Shown here piece by piece: positions 20,408 through 29,350 of a DNA stretch of 64,000 nt (its first letter is position 1; every line of letters starts with the position of its first letter). The stretch is from Bacteroidota bacterium (GTDB lineage: Bacteria; Bacteroidota; Bacteroidia; NS11-12g; UBA9320): NCBI GenBank assembly GCA_013359235.1, contig JABWCE010000006.1, positions 62,001-126,000 of the forward strand, in the 5' to 3' direction. The translations under genes and the position numbers were made by a program. Under the pieces are notes generated by a model, which made no database searches, was not told the DNA's origin, and was given only the letters and a program-made list of their open reading frames with translations.

Positions 20408-21146
20408 TTTTTGGAACATATTTATATTTAATTGAACTCTCACTGTTTTTCAATTCATCTTTTTCTTGTGTATCAATTTCATTTTCATTTACACCTTCCA
20501 TCCAATAGGGAATTTGCCCTATTTCAATTTCGTCATCTTCATCTTCAATAATTTCATGTTTAGGGGTTTGAGGTCCCTTTTTCAAAAGCAAAATTGCAAT
20601 TAAAATTCCCGACATTGCACCTCCTAAATGACCTTCCCAAGATATATTTTCTTTGAGCAATTTTACATAATCCGGAAAAAGACCCCACATTATACTACCA
20701 TATAAAAAAACCATTATAAGTGCTACTGCCAGCAGTTGCTTATGCCGTCTTAAAAATCCTGTTATGAGCAAAAAAAACACAAGCCCATAAACAATTCCGC
20801 TTGCTCCAATATGCAAAGTTCCGTTTTGTCCAACAAACCAAATAAAAATGCCACTTCCCAACCATATAAAAGATAAGATAAGCCATGTGAGATTTTTGAA
20901 ATAATAAAACAGAAAAAATCCTGCAACAAGTACAGGTACAGTATTGCTGAATAAATGTTCAAAATTTTCATGCAAAAATGGCATAAATAAAATACCTTTT
21001 AATCCTGTTATATCATGTGGCTTTAACCCGTATATTTCCAAATTTAGATTGTATTTTATATTAAAGAAAAAAGCTACCCACATTGCCATTACCAATATTA
21101 ATGGGTAAATAGCATCATCAATCAAATTTGCAATAAGTCTAAACAT
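20379..21146 (-). CDS. Rhomboid family intramembrane serine protease
   Basis: 255 residues with six or so transmembrane segments. The rhomboid loop (LKGILFMPFLHENFEHLFSN), the catalytic serine motif HIGASGIVYG and the histidine helix WEGHLGGAMSG are all present, so the Ser-His dyad is intact. A charged cytoplasmic tail of about 65 residues follows. It cleaves membrane proteins within the lipid bilayer; the substrates are unknown. Its 3' end overlaps the phospholipase C-like gene, suggesting co-expression. Confidence 0.9.
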   Translation of the reverse strand: MFRLIANLIDDAIYPLILVMAMWVAFFFNIKYNLNLEIYGLKPHDITGLKGILFMPFLHENFEHLFSNTVPVLVAGFFLFYYFKNLTWLILSFIWLGSGIFIWFVGQNGTLHIGASGIVYGLVFFLLITGFLRRHKQLLAVALIMVFLYGSIMWGLFPDYVKLLKENISWEGHLGGAMSGILIAILLLKKGPQTPKHEIIEDEDDEIEIGQIPYWMEGVNENEIDTQEKDELKNSESSIKYKYVPKNANPWEKDD

Positions 21147-21184
21147 TTTTTTTATTTATTAATTAAATGCAAATAATTATCCAT

Positions 21185-23554
21185 TTATCTCGAAATTATA
21201 AAACTTTCGGCAACTATTGGCAACCCATTTCTGAACAATGTAAAAAAATAGCTTCCGTTAATAAAGCCACATGTATCAATTTTTACTGAGTTTTTATTTT
21301 CAGTATCTTTATTTAAAATTATTTTGCCCGAAAAGTCAGTTATTTCATAATATGTATTGCTTGAACTTTCGTTCCAGATTGCATAAATGTATTCTTCGGC
21401 GGGATTGGGATAAATTTTTATTTTTTTTTTATTAAATTCATTAATGCCTGATGATTGTTGTTTGCCCTTTAGAGCAAACGTGTATTCGCCTTTTTTAAGT
21501 TCATTAATTGTAATTGTACCCTTTTTATCTGTTTTTCCACCTGTGCTTTTTGTAATGTTATTTTCAATTTGCCAATTGCTAATTGCATCAGGTCTGTAAA
21601 GTAATATTATACTGTCTTCGGCATTGTTTTGAAGCAACTTGTTATCAAGCCAGCCACTTGTATATGAGGTGAGTTTGCTGCCATCGTAATTTACAATTGC
21701 CGATGCTTTAAAAGATTTATCTAAAATACCATCAACTTTCCAAAATCTTTCTTTTGAAATTGTAATTCCCGGAATATCTAAAAAATACTCGTCTGGATAA
21801 TTCCAATGATGCTCTACCCTTAATAGCGATGTATCATCATTAGCAGTTATATTTATATTCATCATTGCATAATCAAGATTATAATTGCCGGTTTTGTCTG
21901 TTAAAATATATTCATCTGTAATGGCATCAGATACTTTACCATCAAAATCAAAACAAATAAATTCAGGTTTAAATTTGCTTTGAAATTTTATATTTTCATT
22001 TTTTCCTAAAAAAACATTAAAAATTTCTTTTTTAAAATTTTTATCAAAAACATATAGTTCATAAGGTATTGAATCGTAAATGTGATTGCCCATGCGGGTT
22101 CGGTTTTTGTAAGTTACATCTGTTTCCCATAAGTTGTTTTTAAATTCCGAATTTTGTTTGAAAATAGTAAAATGACAAAAACCTGTATCACTTATCATTT
22201 GTTTCAAAAAAAATTGCGAAGTACCATATTTACTAAATTCGCCAATAAAATCTGAAGTATTAATGTTATTGAACTTATACTTTTCCATTATCGAAACACA
22301 TGCTTGTTTAAAGTTGTTATCGCCCATTGATTGTCTGATTGTGTGAACCATATCTGCTCCTTTTTTGTAAACATGACTGCCATAAGTATTTTGGTGGCTT
22401 ACATTGCTTACAGCAGTAACAGTGGCATCTTTGAGATGCGAAAATTGCAATACTTCTTTGTGAATTTTATTAATGTATTTTTTATATGCTTCTTCGCCAT
22501 AAATTTTTTCGGTAAACAGTGCTTCTGAAAAACTTGCCCAACCTTCGTTTATCCACATATCAGAAGCATTTGAACAAGTTACATTATTGCCCCACCAATG
22601 GTGACTGAGTTCATGAGCCATTAATGTTTCGAAAGCCAAAGTACCGTCAACTGCATAAATAGGATAGGCAATATTGCAGGCGTGTTCCATAGCTCCACTA
22701 TTAAAGGGCACAAGACAGTAACCAACTCTTTCAAACAAGTATTTCCCATAATAATCTTCAAAAATTTCAACTGCATTTTTCAAATTTTTAAATGAACTTT
22801 TAAGTTTTGATGTATCAGAAGCTATTGCCGCTAATTTTACAGGAATAACAGTGTTTCTGCCATTTATTGCATACTCTACAAATTTATAAGGGGCTACTGC
22901 TATAGAAGCCAGATAAGTATTTATAGGAATGCTATGTGACCAATTCCAAATTGTACAATTATCGGGCGTTTGAAGGGTATCAATAAACAAACCTCCACAA
23001 ACTGCTGTATAACCTCTTGGTACTTTAACCGAATAACTAAAAATAGCTTTATCAGTAAAATTATCAATACACGGAAACCAAACTCTGCCAAAATTGTGTG
23101 GCGATGAACTAAAAGCTACTCCAAGATTAAAAGCATATTCGCCACTAAAATAAAAACCTCCCCACATCTCGTCTTTTTGGGGATTGCCATGATAGTAAAT
23201 GCAAATTTCAGAAGTATAATCGAGGCTTTTATTTAATATTATTAAAGTATCATTGTATTCAAAATCAACTTTTGTGTATTTATTAGAAATTGAATCTTTG
23301 AAAAATACACTGTCAACATTAAGTTTTAGCAACATGAATTTTATTTTTTTAACAGAATAATTTTTTAAAGGTTTGCATTTTATTACAGTACTTGAGCTTA
23401 ATGTTTTACTTTTAAACTTGGTAAAATCAATATTTATTTTATAGCTCAAAACATTAATGCTGTCAATACTTACAGCACTTGATGGATTAAACAAAAAACA
23501 TAAAATTATTATAGATAAAAAATTAGTTATAATTTTGAGTAATTTATATTTCAT
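21185..23554 (-). CDS. M1 family aminopeptidase with T9SS sorting domain
   Basis: About 789 residues. Signal peptide, M1 N-terminal beta domain, the GAMEH variant of the exopeptidase motif near residue 288, and the zinc site HELSHHWWGN near 314-318 with the third ligand in NEGWASF near 337. The C-terminal 75 residues form a type A T9SS sorting domain (KIKIYPNPAEEYIYAIW, with the final strand ending SFIISR). It is a cell-surface or secreted metallopeptidase trimming N-terminal residues. The start at 23554 (MKYKLLKIITNFLSIIILCF) is chosen over 23572, which would overlap the divergent gene. Only four bases separate the two divergent starts. Confidence 0.92.
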   Translation of the reverse strand: MKYKLLKIITNFLSIIILCFLFNPSSAVSIDSINVLSYKINIDFTKFKSKTLSSSTVIKCKPLKNYSVKKIKFMLLKLNVDSVFFKDSISNKYTKVDFEYNDTLIILNKSLDYTSEICIYYHGNPQKDEMWGGFYFSGEYAFNLGVAFSSSPHNFGRVWFPCIDNFTDKAIFSYSVKVPRGYTAVCGGLFIDTLQTPDNCTIWNWSHSIPINTYLASIAVAPYKFVEYAINGRNTVIPVKLAAIASDTSKLKSSFKNLKNAVEIFEDYYGKYLFERVGYCLVPFNSGAMEHACNIAYPIYAVDGTLAFETLMAHELSHHWWGNNVTCSNASDMWINEGWASFSEALFTEKIYGEEAYKKYINKIHKEVLQFSHLKDATVTAVSNVSHQNTYGSHVYKKGADMVHTIRQSMGDNNFKQACVSIMEKYKFNNINTSDFIGEFSKYGTSQFFLKQMISDTGFCHFTIFKQNSEFKNNLWETDVTYKNRTRMGNHIYDSIPYELYVFDKNFKKEIFNVFLGKNENIKFQSKFKPEFICFDFDGKVSDAITDEYILTDKTGNYNLDYAMMNINITANDDTSLLRVEHHWNYPDEYFLDIPGITISKERFWKVDGILDKSFKASAIVNYDGSKLTSYTSGWLDNKLLQNNAEDSIILLYRPDAISNWQIENNITKSTGGKTDKKGTITINELKKGEYTFALKGKQQSSGINEFNKKKIKIYPNPAEEYIYAIWNESSSNTYYEITDFSGKIILNKDTENKNSVKIDTCGFINGSYFFTLFRNGLPIVAESFIISR
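23530..23537 (+). promoter_or_regulatory. -7 box TAATTTTG for the rightward PKD gene, inside the leftward M1 gene
   Basis: An exact TAnnTTTG match ending 21 bases before the ATG at 23559. It lies within the first codons of the opposite-strand peptidase gene. Confidence 0.4.
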
Positions 23555-23558
23555 TATT

Positions 23559-24941
23559 ATGGCAATGAGCAATTACAAAGTTATTACAATTATTATTTCT
23601 TTAGTTGTATTTATCAATAATTCAAAATCACAAATTACTATAACATCAACAGAAATGCCTTCGGCAAATGACACAATTAGGTACAGCATTGTACAACAAG
23701 CTTTGGGGGCAGACTTTAAGTCAACCGGGACAAACAAAACATGGAATTTTTCTTCATTGAATGCAAGTTCGCAAGATATTTACCATTTCAAAAGTTCTTC
23801 AACTACTCCATATATTTTCAATTTCGGATTTGGAGCCATTGGGCTAAAGATGGCTGATTCGCTTGGTACAGGACAAATGGGGTTAAAAGATATTTATAAT
23901 TTTTTCAAAAAGTCAACTTCAAGATGGGAAGCAATTGGTATTGGTTTTAAGCTAAGTGTACTGCCGGTGCCACAAGCAGGCAAATACACTAATAATGATG
24001 AAATATATCAATTTCCTTTAAATTATGGCGATAAAGACAGTTCAACTTTTAATTTGAATTTACCTCTTTCGGCATATTCTTTTTCAATAGGCAATTTTTT
24101 TCGTTGGGGAACAAGAGTAAATTATGTTGACGGTTGGGGAAAAATTACAACTCCATACAAAGCAGACCAAGAATGTTTGAGAATTAAATCAATAATAACA
24201 GAGACTGATTCATTTTCAATTTCAATTAGTGGTCAAGCTCCAATAAATTTTGCTTTCCCAAGCAATCGTACAGAATACAAATGGTTATCTAAAACAGAGA
24301 AAATCCCTGTTTTAGAAGTTACAGGAAACGAAATAGGAGGCAATTTTGTAGCTACCGCTATTAAATACAGAGATAATTACAAAAACATATCTAATCCATT
24401 AGCACCATTGGCTGACTTTACTGCAGATGATATAACTCCCGAAACCGGCCAAACAGTGAATTTTACAAATTTAAGCTCAAATAATCCGATGAATTTTCTT
24501 TGGGAAATCACACCACCAAATTACACTTGGGAAAATAGCACAAACAATCAAAGCAAAAATCCTAAAGTGAAATTTTCTGCTGCCGGAAAATATACTGTAA
24601 AACTTACAGCATCTAATTTAGCGGGCAAAAACACTACAACAAAAACTGAATATATAACTGTAAACAACAATGCTTCGGCAATTGAATTAGATAATTTGAT
24701 GATTAAATCGTACCCTAATCCGGCAAATGATGTAATTAATTTTGAATTACCGGATTTGAAAAATCAATTTATTAAAATCTTTGTATTTGATATTAATGGT
24801 AAAAATGTAATTTCAGAAAATTTTCAATGTAATGGCAAAAAATCTCTTAATGTATCAACTTTGGCTGAAGGTAAATACTCAGCAGTTTTATTGGCAGATA
24901 ATAGTATGTTTATTTCTATTTTTGGAGTAAAAAAACAATAA
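23559..24941 (+). CDS. Secreted PKD-domain protein with T9SS sorting domain
   Basis: About 461 residues: signal peptide (VITIIISLVVFINNSKSQ), a beta-rich N-terminal region of about 280 residues that I do not recognise, one PKD domain near 290-370 (DITPETGQTVNFTNLSS, GKYTVKLTASNLAG), and a C-terminal type A T9SS sorting domain (IKSYPNPANDVINFELPD...). It is a secreted or surface-anchored protein of unknown binding activity. The frame opens earlier at 23457, but those codons lie inside the M1 gene; the ATGs at 23559 or 23565 precede the signal peptide. It converges with the receiver gene at 24947. Confidence 0.85.
   Translation: MAMSNYKVITIIISLVVFINNSKSQITITSTEMPSANDTIRYSIVQQALGADFKSTGTNKTWNFSSLNASSQDIYHFKSSSTTPYIFNFGFGAIGLKMADSLGTGQMGLKDIYNFFKKSTSRWEAIGIGFKLSVLPVPQAGKYTNNDEIYQFPLNYGDKDSSTFNLNLPLSAYSFSIGNFFRWGTRVNYVDGWGKITTPYKADQECLRIKSIITETDSFSISISGQAPINFAFPSNRTEYKWLSKTEKIPVLEVTGNEIGGNFVATAIKYRDNYKNISNPLAPLADFTADDITPETGQTVNFTNLSSNNPMNFLWEITPPNYTWENSTNNQSKNPKVKFSAAGKYTVKLTASNLAGKNTTTKTEYITVNNNASAIELDNLMIKSYPNPANDVINFELPDLKNQFIKIFVFDINGKNVISENFQCNGKKSLNVSTLAEGKYSAVLLADNSMFISIFGVKKQ
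23576..23583 (-). promoter_or_regulatory. -7 box TAACTTTG for the leftward M1 gene, inside the rightward PKD gene
   Basis: An exact TAnnTTTG match on the minus strand ending 21 bases before the ATG at 23554. Together with the box at 23530-23537 it makes an interlocked divergent promoter. Confidence 0.4.
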
Positions 24942-24946
24942 ATTCA

Positions 24947-25351
24947 TTATTTGATAATATTATTATCTCTCAAAACCTTTACCAGTTCGTCAACCTGCAA
25001 TGGCTTTGTAAGAAAATGAAGCACTTTGGGATTTTCTTTAGCTTTATTTATATCTCCTGCATCAATTGATGATGAAACCATAATTACTGCTGTATTTTTA
25101 GTTTTATTTTCATCCAATATTGAGTAAAGTTCTAAAAATTTAAACCCATTAATTACCGGCATGTGAATATCGAGAAGTATTAAATCCGGTGTTTCATCGG
25201 TCGAACAATTTTCTAAAAATTTTAGAGCTTTTTCTGCAAATTGAAATTTTAAAATTTTATGTGCTATTTTTTTATTTTCAATAAATTTTTCTTGTAGAAA
25301 CAAATCAAATTCATTGTCATCTACAAGCATTATTATTAGCGTATCAATCAT
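24947..25351 (-). CDS. Stand-alone response-regulator receiver protein
   Basis: 134 residues consisting only of a receiver domain: acidic residues in IIMLVDDNEFD, phospho-acceptor Asp in LILLDIHMPVING, conserved Ser in MVSSSID, and Lys in FLTKPLQ. It has no output domain. This CheY/Rcp1-like type usually acts by protein contact or as a phosphorelay intermediate. It is the last gene of the five-gene leftward operon, three bases after the receiver-kinase hybrid, which is its likely phosphodonor. Confidence 0.9.
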   Translation of the reverse strand: MIDTLIIMLVDDNEFDLFLQEKFIENKKIAHKILKFQFAEKALKFLENCSTDETPDLILLDIHMPVINGFKFLELYSILDENKTKNTAVIMVSSSIDAGDINKAKENPKVLHFLTKPLQVDELVKVLRDNNIIK

Positions 25352-25354
25352 TAA

Positions 25355-26461
25355 TTATGATGTTGGAGAAGTAGTATATTGTGATATTTTATTTGGTATT
25401 GAAATTTCGAATGAAGATCCTTCATTTAATTTAGAGGTAACTGTAATATCACCACCAACTTTATTTAGCGACTCTTTTACGATAAACAACCCTAATCCCG
25501 AGCCTTGTTTGTTATTTGTAATTTGTGCCCTGTAAAACATTTTAAATATTTTATCAATATGTTCTTCATCTATTCCTATTCCCGAATCGCTCACTGTAAT
25601 TTTAACAATTTCAGGCTTTGCATCAATTTTTACAGTTACTTTATGTTTTTCTCTTTCGGGATGTTTGTATTTTATGGCATTTCCAATTATATTATTTAAT
25701 ACAACTTTTAATCTGAAAGCATCTCCAGCAAATTCGCTATCTGATATATCCTGCACTTCAAATTCAGTATTTTGGTCTTGATTTCTAAGCAAATCAATAA
25801 TATCGTGAACCATTTCGTTTATATCAGCTTTTTCAATGCTTTCTTCAGAACGAGAGTTTTGATAATATTCAATTATATTTTTAACGTATCTGTCTAATTT
25901 GTTTACGCTGTTTTCAATAATATTAAAGTATTCATGATTTGTTGATTCGTCCATTTTTGCAAGCTGCACAATTCCTAAAATTGACATCAATGGTGAACGC
26001 AAATCATGAGAAACACTGTAAATAAACCTATTCAGTTCATCATTGGCTTTTTGGAGTTCTTCGTTTTTAAACTTCAATTCCTGTCCTTTCCAGTAAAGGT
26101 CACAGCAATTTTCCATCATCAATTTTAGTTTATCCCAGTCCCATGGTTTTTGTATGTATTTATTCACCCTTCCTCTGTTTATTGACTCAATTACAAGGTT
26201 TATATCAGATTGCCCTGTAATTAGCAATCTTATAGATTCGGGGTTTGAATCTAAAGTTTTCTCAAGAAACTCAACACCCGTCATAATAGGCATACGCTGG
26301 TCTGTTACTATTATTTGTATTGGTTGTTCTTTTAGTAAAGCTAAAGCTTCGTCGGGTACTGTTGCGGTATATACTTCATATTCTTTTCTAAAAAATGATT
26401 TGAAAGCCGTAAGGTTGTTTTCCTCATCATCAAGATACAATACTTTTATCTTATCACTCAT
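25355..26461 (-). CDS. Receiver-histidine kinase hybrid (cytoplasmic)
   Basis: 368 residues: an N-terminal receiver (VLYLDDEENNLTAFKSFF, phospho-acceptor in VTDQRMPIMTG, Lys in YIQKPWD), a short coiled coil, HisKA (FIYSVSHDLRSPLMSILG), and HATPase_c with DSGIGID and GSGLGLFIV. There is no transmembrane segment, so it is a cytoplasmic kinase controlled by phosphorylation of its own receiver. This is the usual layout for a kinase acting downstream of another kinase. The receiver is clearly paralogous to the lone receiver at 31881-32348. It sits 10 bases after the 7TM-DISM kinase gene. Confidence 0.92.
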   Translation of the reverse strand: MSDKIKVLYLDDEENNLTAFKSFFRKEYEVYTATVPDEALALLKEQPIQIIVTDQRMPIMTGVEFLEKTLDSNPESIRLLITGQSDINLVIESINRGRVNKYIQKPWDWDKLKLMMENCCDLYWKGQELKFKNEELQKANDELNRFIYSVSHDLRSPLMSILGIVQLAKMDESTNHEYFNIIENSVNKLDRYVKNIIEYYQNSRSEESIEKADINEMVHDIIDLLRNQDQNTEFEVQDISDSEFAGDAFRLKVVLNNIIGNAIKYKHPEREKHKVTVKIDAKPEIVKITVSDSGIGIDEEHIDKIFKMFYRAQITNNKQGSGLGLFIVKESLNKVGGDITVTSKLNEGSSFEISIPNKISQYTTSPTS

Positions 26462-26471
26462 ATTTTAATAT

Positions 26472-28646
26472 TTATACGGTTTCTATAGGTTTATTCTGTA
26501 ATTTGAGGTTTAAAATTAATGTGATTTTTGTGCCTTGACCCGGCTCTGATTCAATTTCAATTTTGGCACCATGACTTTCTATAATTCCAAATACTATTGA
26601 CATTCCAAGACCTGTGCCCTCGCCTACATCTTTTGTGGTAAAGAATGGTTCAAAAATTTTATCTTTCACTTCCTGTGTCATACCCATTCCTGTATCAATA
26701 CATTCAATATACACATGTTCATTTTTCAAATAACTGTTTATAGTAAGTTTGTGTTTTTCTCGTTCTTTATATTTATCCATTGCTTGTATGGCATTGTTAA
26801 ATATATTCATAAATACTTGATTCAATTTACCCGGATAACATTCTACAAGTGGAAGCTCGGCAAGATTTGTTTCTACTTCAATATTAGGAGGTGTAGAACT
26901 TCTCAATATTACAAGTGTAGATTCAATGCCTTTGTTAATATCAGCTTCTTTAATATCGCTTTCGTCTAAGTGGGAGAAATTTTTTAACCCTTTTACTATT
27001 TCGGCAGTGCGTTTAGCACCATCTTCAATTCCATTCATCAAAGTATCAATTTCGGTTTTTATATAATCTAAATCTATTTCTTTTTTGAATTTTTCAATTT
27101 CATTTATTTTTTCACTCAAATTTCCATCATCTGGTGAAATGGAACTATATTTATCAATTAATTCTAAAACATCTTTTATGTCCATATTTAAAGGTCTGAT
27201 GTTTGCACTTACAAAATTTATAGGATTATTAATTTCATGAGCAATTCCGGCTGTAAGTTGTCCGAGTGATGCCATTTTTTCAACCGAAACGAGTTGCGAT
27301 TGTGTTTCTTTCAGGTTTTTAAGTGTTACTTCTAATTCTGAATTTGATTGAGCAAGCTCTTCAGTTCTTTCATGTACTTTTTGTTCAAGAATTATATTTT
27401 GCTCTGTTATAAGTTTTCTGTTTTCTTCTAATGCATGCAAAGCTTCAACTTGTGACTTTTCTTTTTCTTTTTTCAATATGTTTATTCGGTCAGCAAGTGC
27501 AAATGACAAAAGAATAACTTCGGCTCCCGAACCAAAGTGCATTGTATAACGGGTAAAGTTGTTGTAAGGCAAAACCTCAAAATCTTTAAGTACATATATA
27601 CATATACCTACAAGAAACAATGACCAACCCACAAGAAAGAAACGGGCTTCGTGATTTCCCTGTCTGTAAACTTTAAAAGCAAATACCATCATAAAAACCG
27701 AGACTGCCGAAGCTGTAACTTCCATTACCTGAAAACTAAGACCATATTTGCCAGTAAAGCTTAAAATTATTGATACTGTGTAAGGTATTATAAACAAATA
27801 TGAATATAAAAAAACCTTGTAATTTCTTACCCTCATTTGCAAAAATTCTTTAAAAAACTCAAGCCCGGCAATACCTACTAATGAAGGAAAAATATAAGGG
27901 CTGTATATAGCAAGCCATGGGGTATTGGGCCACAAAAATTGAAATGGCAACCCTTGTAAACTTGTTTGAGTTAAAAGTATTAAAACTATATAAATTGAAT
28001 ACCACAGGTAACTTTTATCTCGTACTATTCCAAAAATAAAAAGGTTGTAAAGAAGCATTACCATCATTATTCCTATGTAAATACCAGAACCTATATTTCT
28101 GTTTGAAACTAATTTAAAGGCTGATTTTGTTGTTCCAACAAAAAGAGGTATTTGCATATTTTCTTTGCATTTTAATTCGAGGTAAAATGTTTTTTCGGTA
28201 CCCTTGGGTATTTCAATATCAAATAAATATTCAGGAGTTAAATATTTTCGGAGATGAAAAAACTGGTATTCACCCATCTTTAATACTTCAAATTTGTTAG
28301 TGTTTGCTTTAAAATCGTAAAAAACCACTTCATCTATTATCGGTTGATTAAGCTGAAGTATAAGATTATCGAGGTTAGATGTGTTTTTTATTATTATTTT
28401 CAACCAAACAGTAGATGATGTAATACCCATATTTGGCACATCTTTTTTACTTTTTTCAAACTTGTCAGATTTTACAATTTCATTAATTCCAAGTTTTCCT
28501 TTGGGATCGACAAGAATATACACATCTTTGCCAATGCTCAGATTTTGAGTTTCGTCATTGTAATTTACCTGAGCTATTAATTTTGAATTGTAAGCTACTA
28601 TACTTAAAAATAAAATAACTTTAACTAAAATATTTTTTTTAATCAT
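26472..28646 (-). CDS. 7TM-DISM sensor histidine kinase
   Basis: 724 residues: signal peptide, periplasmic 7TMR-DISMED2-like domain (about 35-180; jelly-roll fold thought to bind ligands), seven transmembrane helices (about 185-390, beginning [20 protein letters not shown]), a long coiled coil (about 390-460), HisKA with His470 ([19 protein letters not shown]), and HATPase_c ([17 protein letters not shown]). It senses an extracellular ligand and starts a phosphorelay. Its ATG overlaps the stop of the GNAT gene by four bases (ATGA), so sensing and acyltransferase are translationally coupled. Confidence 0.93.
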   Translation of the reverse strand: MIKKNILVKVILFLSIVAYNSKLIAQVNYNDETQNLSIGKDVYILVDPKGKLGINEIVKSDKFEKSKKDVPNMGITSSTVWLKIIIKNTSNLDNLILQLNQPIIDEVVFYDFKANTNKFEVLKMGEYQFFHLRKYLTPEYLFDIEIPKGTEKTFYLELKCKENMQIPLFVGTTKSAFKLVSNRNIGSGIYIGIMMVMLLYNLFIFGIVRDKSYLWYSIYIVLILLTQTSLQGLPFQFLWPNTPWLAIYSPYIFPSLVGIAGLEFFKEFLQMRVRNYKVFLYSYLFIIPYTVSIILSFTGKYGLSFQVMEVTASAVSVFMMVFAFKVYRQGNHEARFFLVGWSLFLVGICIYVLKDFEVLPYNNFTRYTMHFGSGAEVILLSFALADRINILKKEKEKSQVEALHALEENRKLITEQNIILEQKVHERTEELAQSNSELEVTLKNLKETQSQLVSVEKMASLGQLTAGIAHEINNPINFVSANIRPLNMDIKDVLELIDKYSSISPDDGNLSEKINEIEKFKKEIDLDYIKTEIDTLMNGIEDGAKRTAEIVKGLKNFSHLDESDIKEADINKGIESTLVILRSSTPPNIEVETNLAELPLVECYPGKLNQVFMNIFNNAIQAMDKYKEREKHKLTINSYLKNEHVYIECIDTGMGMTQEVKDKIFEPFFTTKDVGEGTGLGMSIVFGIIESHGAKIEIESEPGQGTKITLILNLKLQNKPIETV

Positions 28647-29350
28647 TTTTTATAATTTGGTAGTGTTAATTGATACTGAATTTCTATTTTTTCTTTGGTT
28701 CCCTGTTCTACAGTAAGTTGTTCGGGAAATAAACGTAGTGATTCCATTCTCATTTTATCATATTCATCCGCAGTAGAAAGTGTAGCTGCATTCATAATTC
28801 CCAATACTCTTGCAATGTAATTTTCGTTTGGATATTGAAATTCACCATTCATTCCTAAAGAATCATCTACAACAAAGCCTACCCTTCTGAACATTTCTAA
28901 AGTATATTCTGCACAAATTCCTACAAGTGTTCCAAAATCAAGCTGGTTTGCCATTGAAATACCGGCACGTGTAAGCAAAATGCTAATTCCTATGCCGGCA
29001 ACTCTTTTTGCGTTCCACAATGCACATAGCTCACCTACTCCACCGTTTTCTCTGTATTTTTTTACAATGTCGTGTATTTTTGGGTCCATTTTGCTTATTG
29101 CCTTTTCTACCGGTAGCCAATTTTGTTCATCAGATATTTGAACTCTTATACCTCCAACTATTTCCATATCAGGATAAATTTCTGCAACTATTCCGTAAAT
29201 GTTAGGGTTTTTCATCCACTCTGAGTTATTTGTTGTGATATTTGTTATACCATAGTCTTTTAAAACAGCAACATGACCATTAAGAAACTTTTCGCAAGTT
29301 TCAGGTTCTTCTATTGCTCTAAAAGCTCTAAAGCATAATCTTTCACTCAT
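28643..29350 (-). CDS. GNAT-fold acyltransferase resembling autoinducer / N-acyl amino acid synthases
   Basis: 235 residues. The pattern EIYPDMEIVGGIRVQIS followed by VGELCALWNAKRVAGIGIS and a C-terminal GICAEYTLEMFRRVGF resembles the GNAT fold of FeeM/LuxI-like synthases, which acylate small amines or amino acids. This is a pattern-based assignment; I see no single diagnostic catalytic residue and the substrate is unknown. Its ATG shares one base with the stop of the E1-nitroreductase gene (TAATG) and its stop overlaps the kinase start, so it is in the middle of a coupled operon. It could instead be an acyltransferase for a protein or lipid. Confidence 0.6.
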   Translation of the reverse strand: MSERLCFRAFRAIEEPETCEKFLNGHVAVLKDYGITNITTNNSEWMKNPNIYGIVAEIYPDMEIVGGIRVQISDEQNWLPVEKAISKMDPKIHDIVKKYRENGGVGELCALWNAKRVAGIGISILLTRAGISMANQLDFGTLVGICAEYTLEMFRRVGFVVDDSLGMNGEFQYPNENYIARVLGIMNAATLSTADEYDKMRMESLRLFPEQLTVEQGTKEKIEIQYQLTLPNYKK

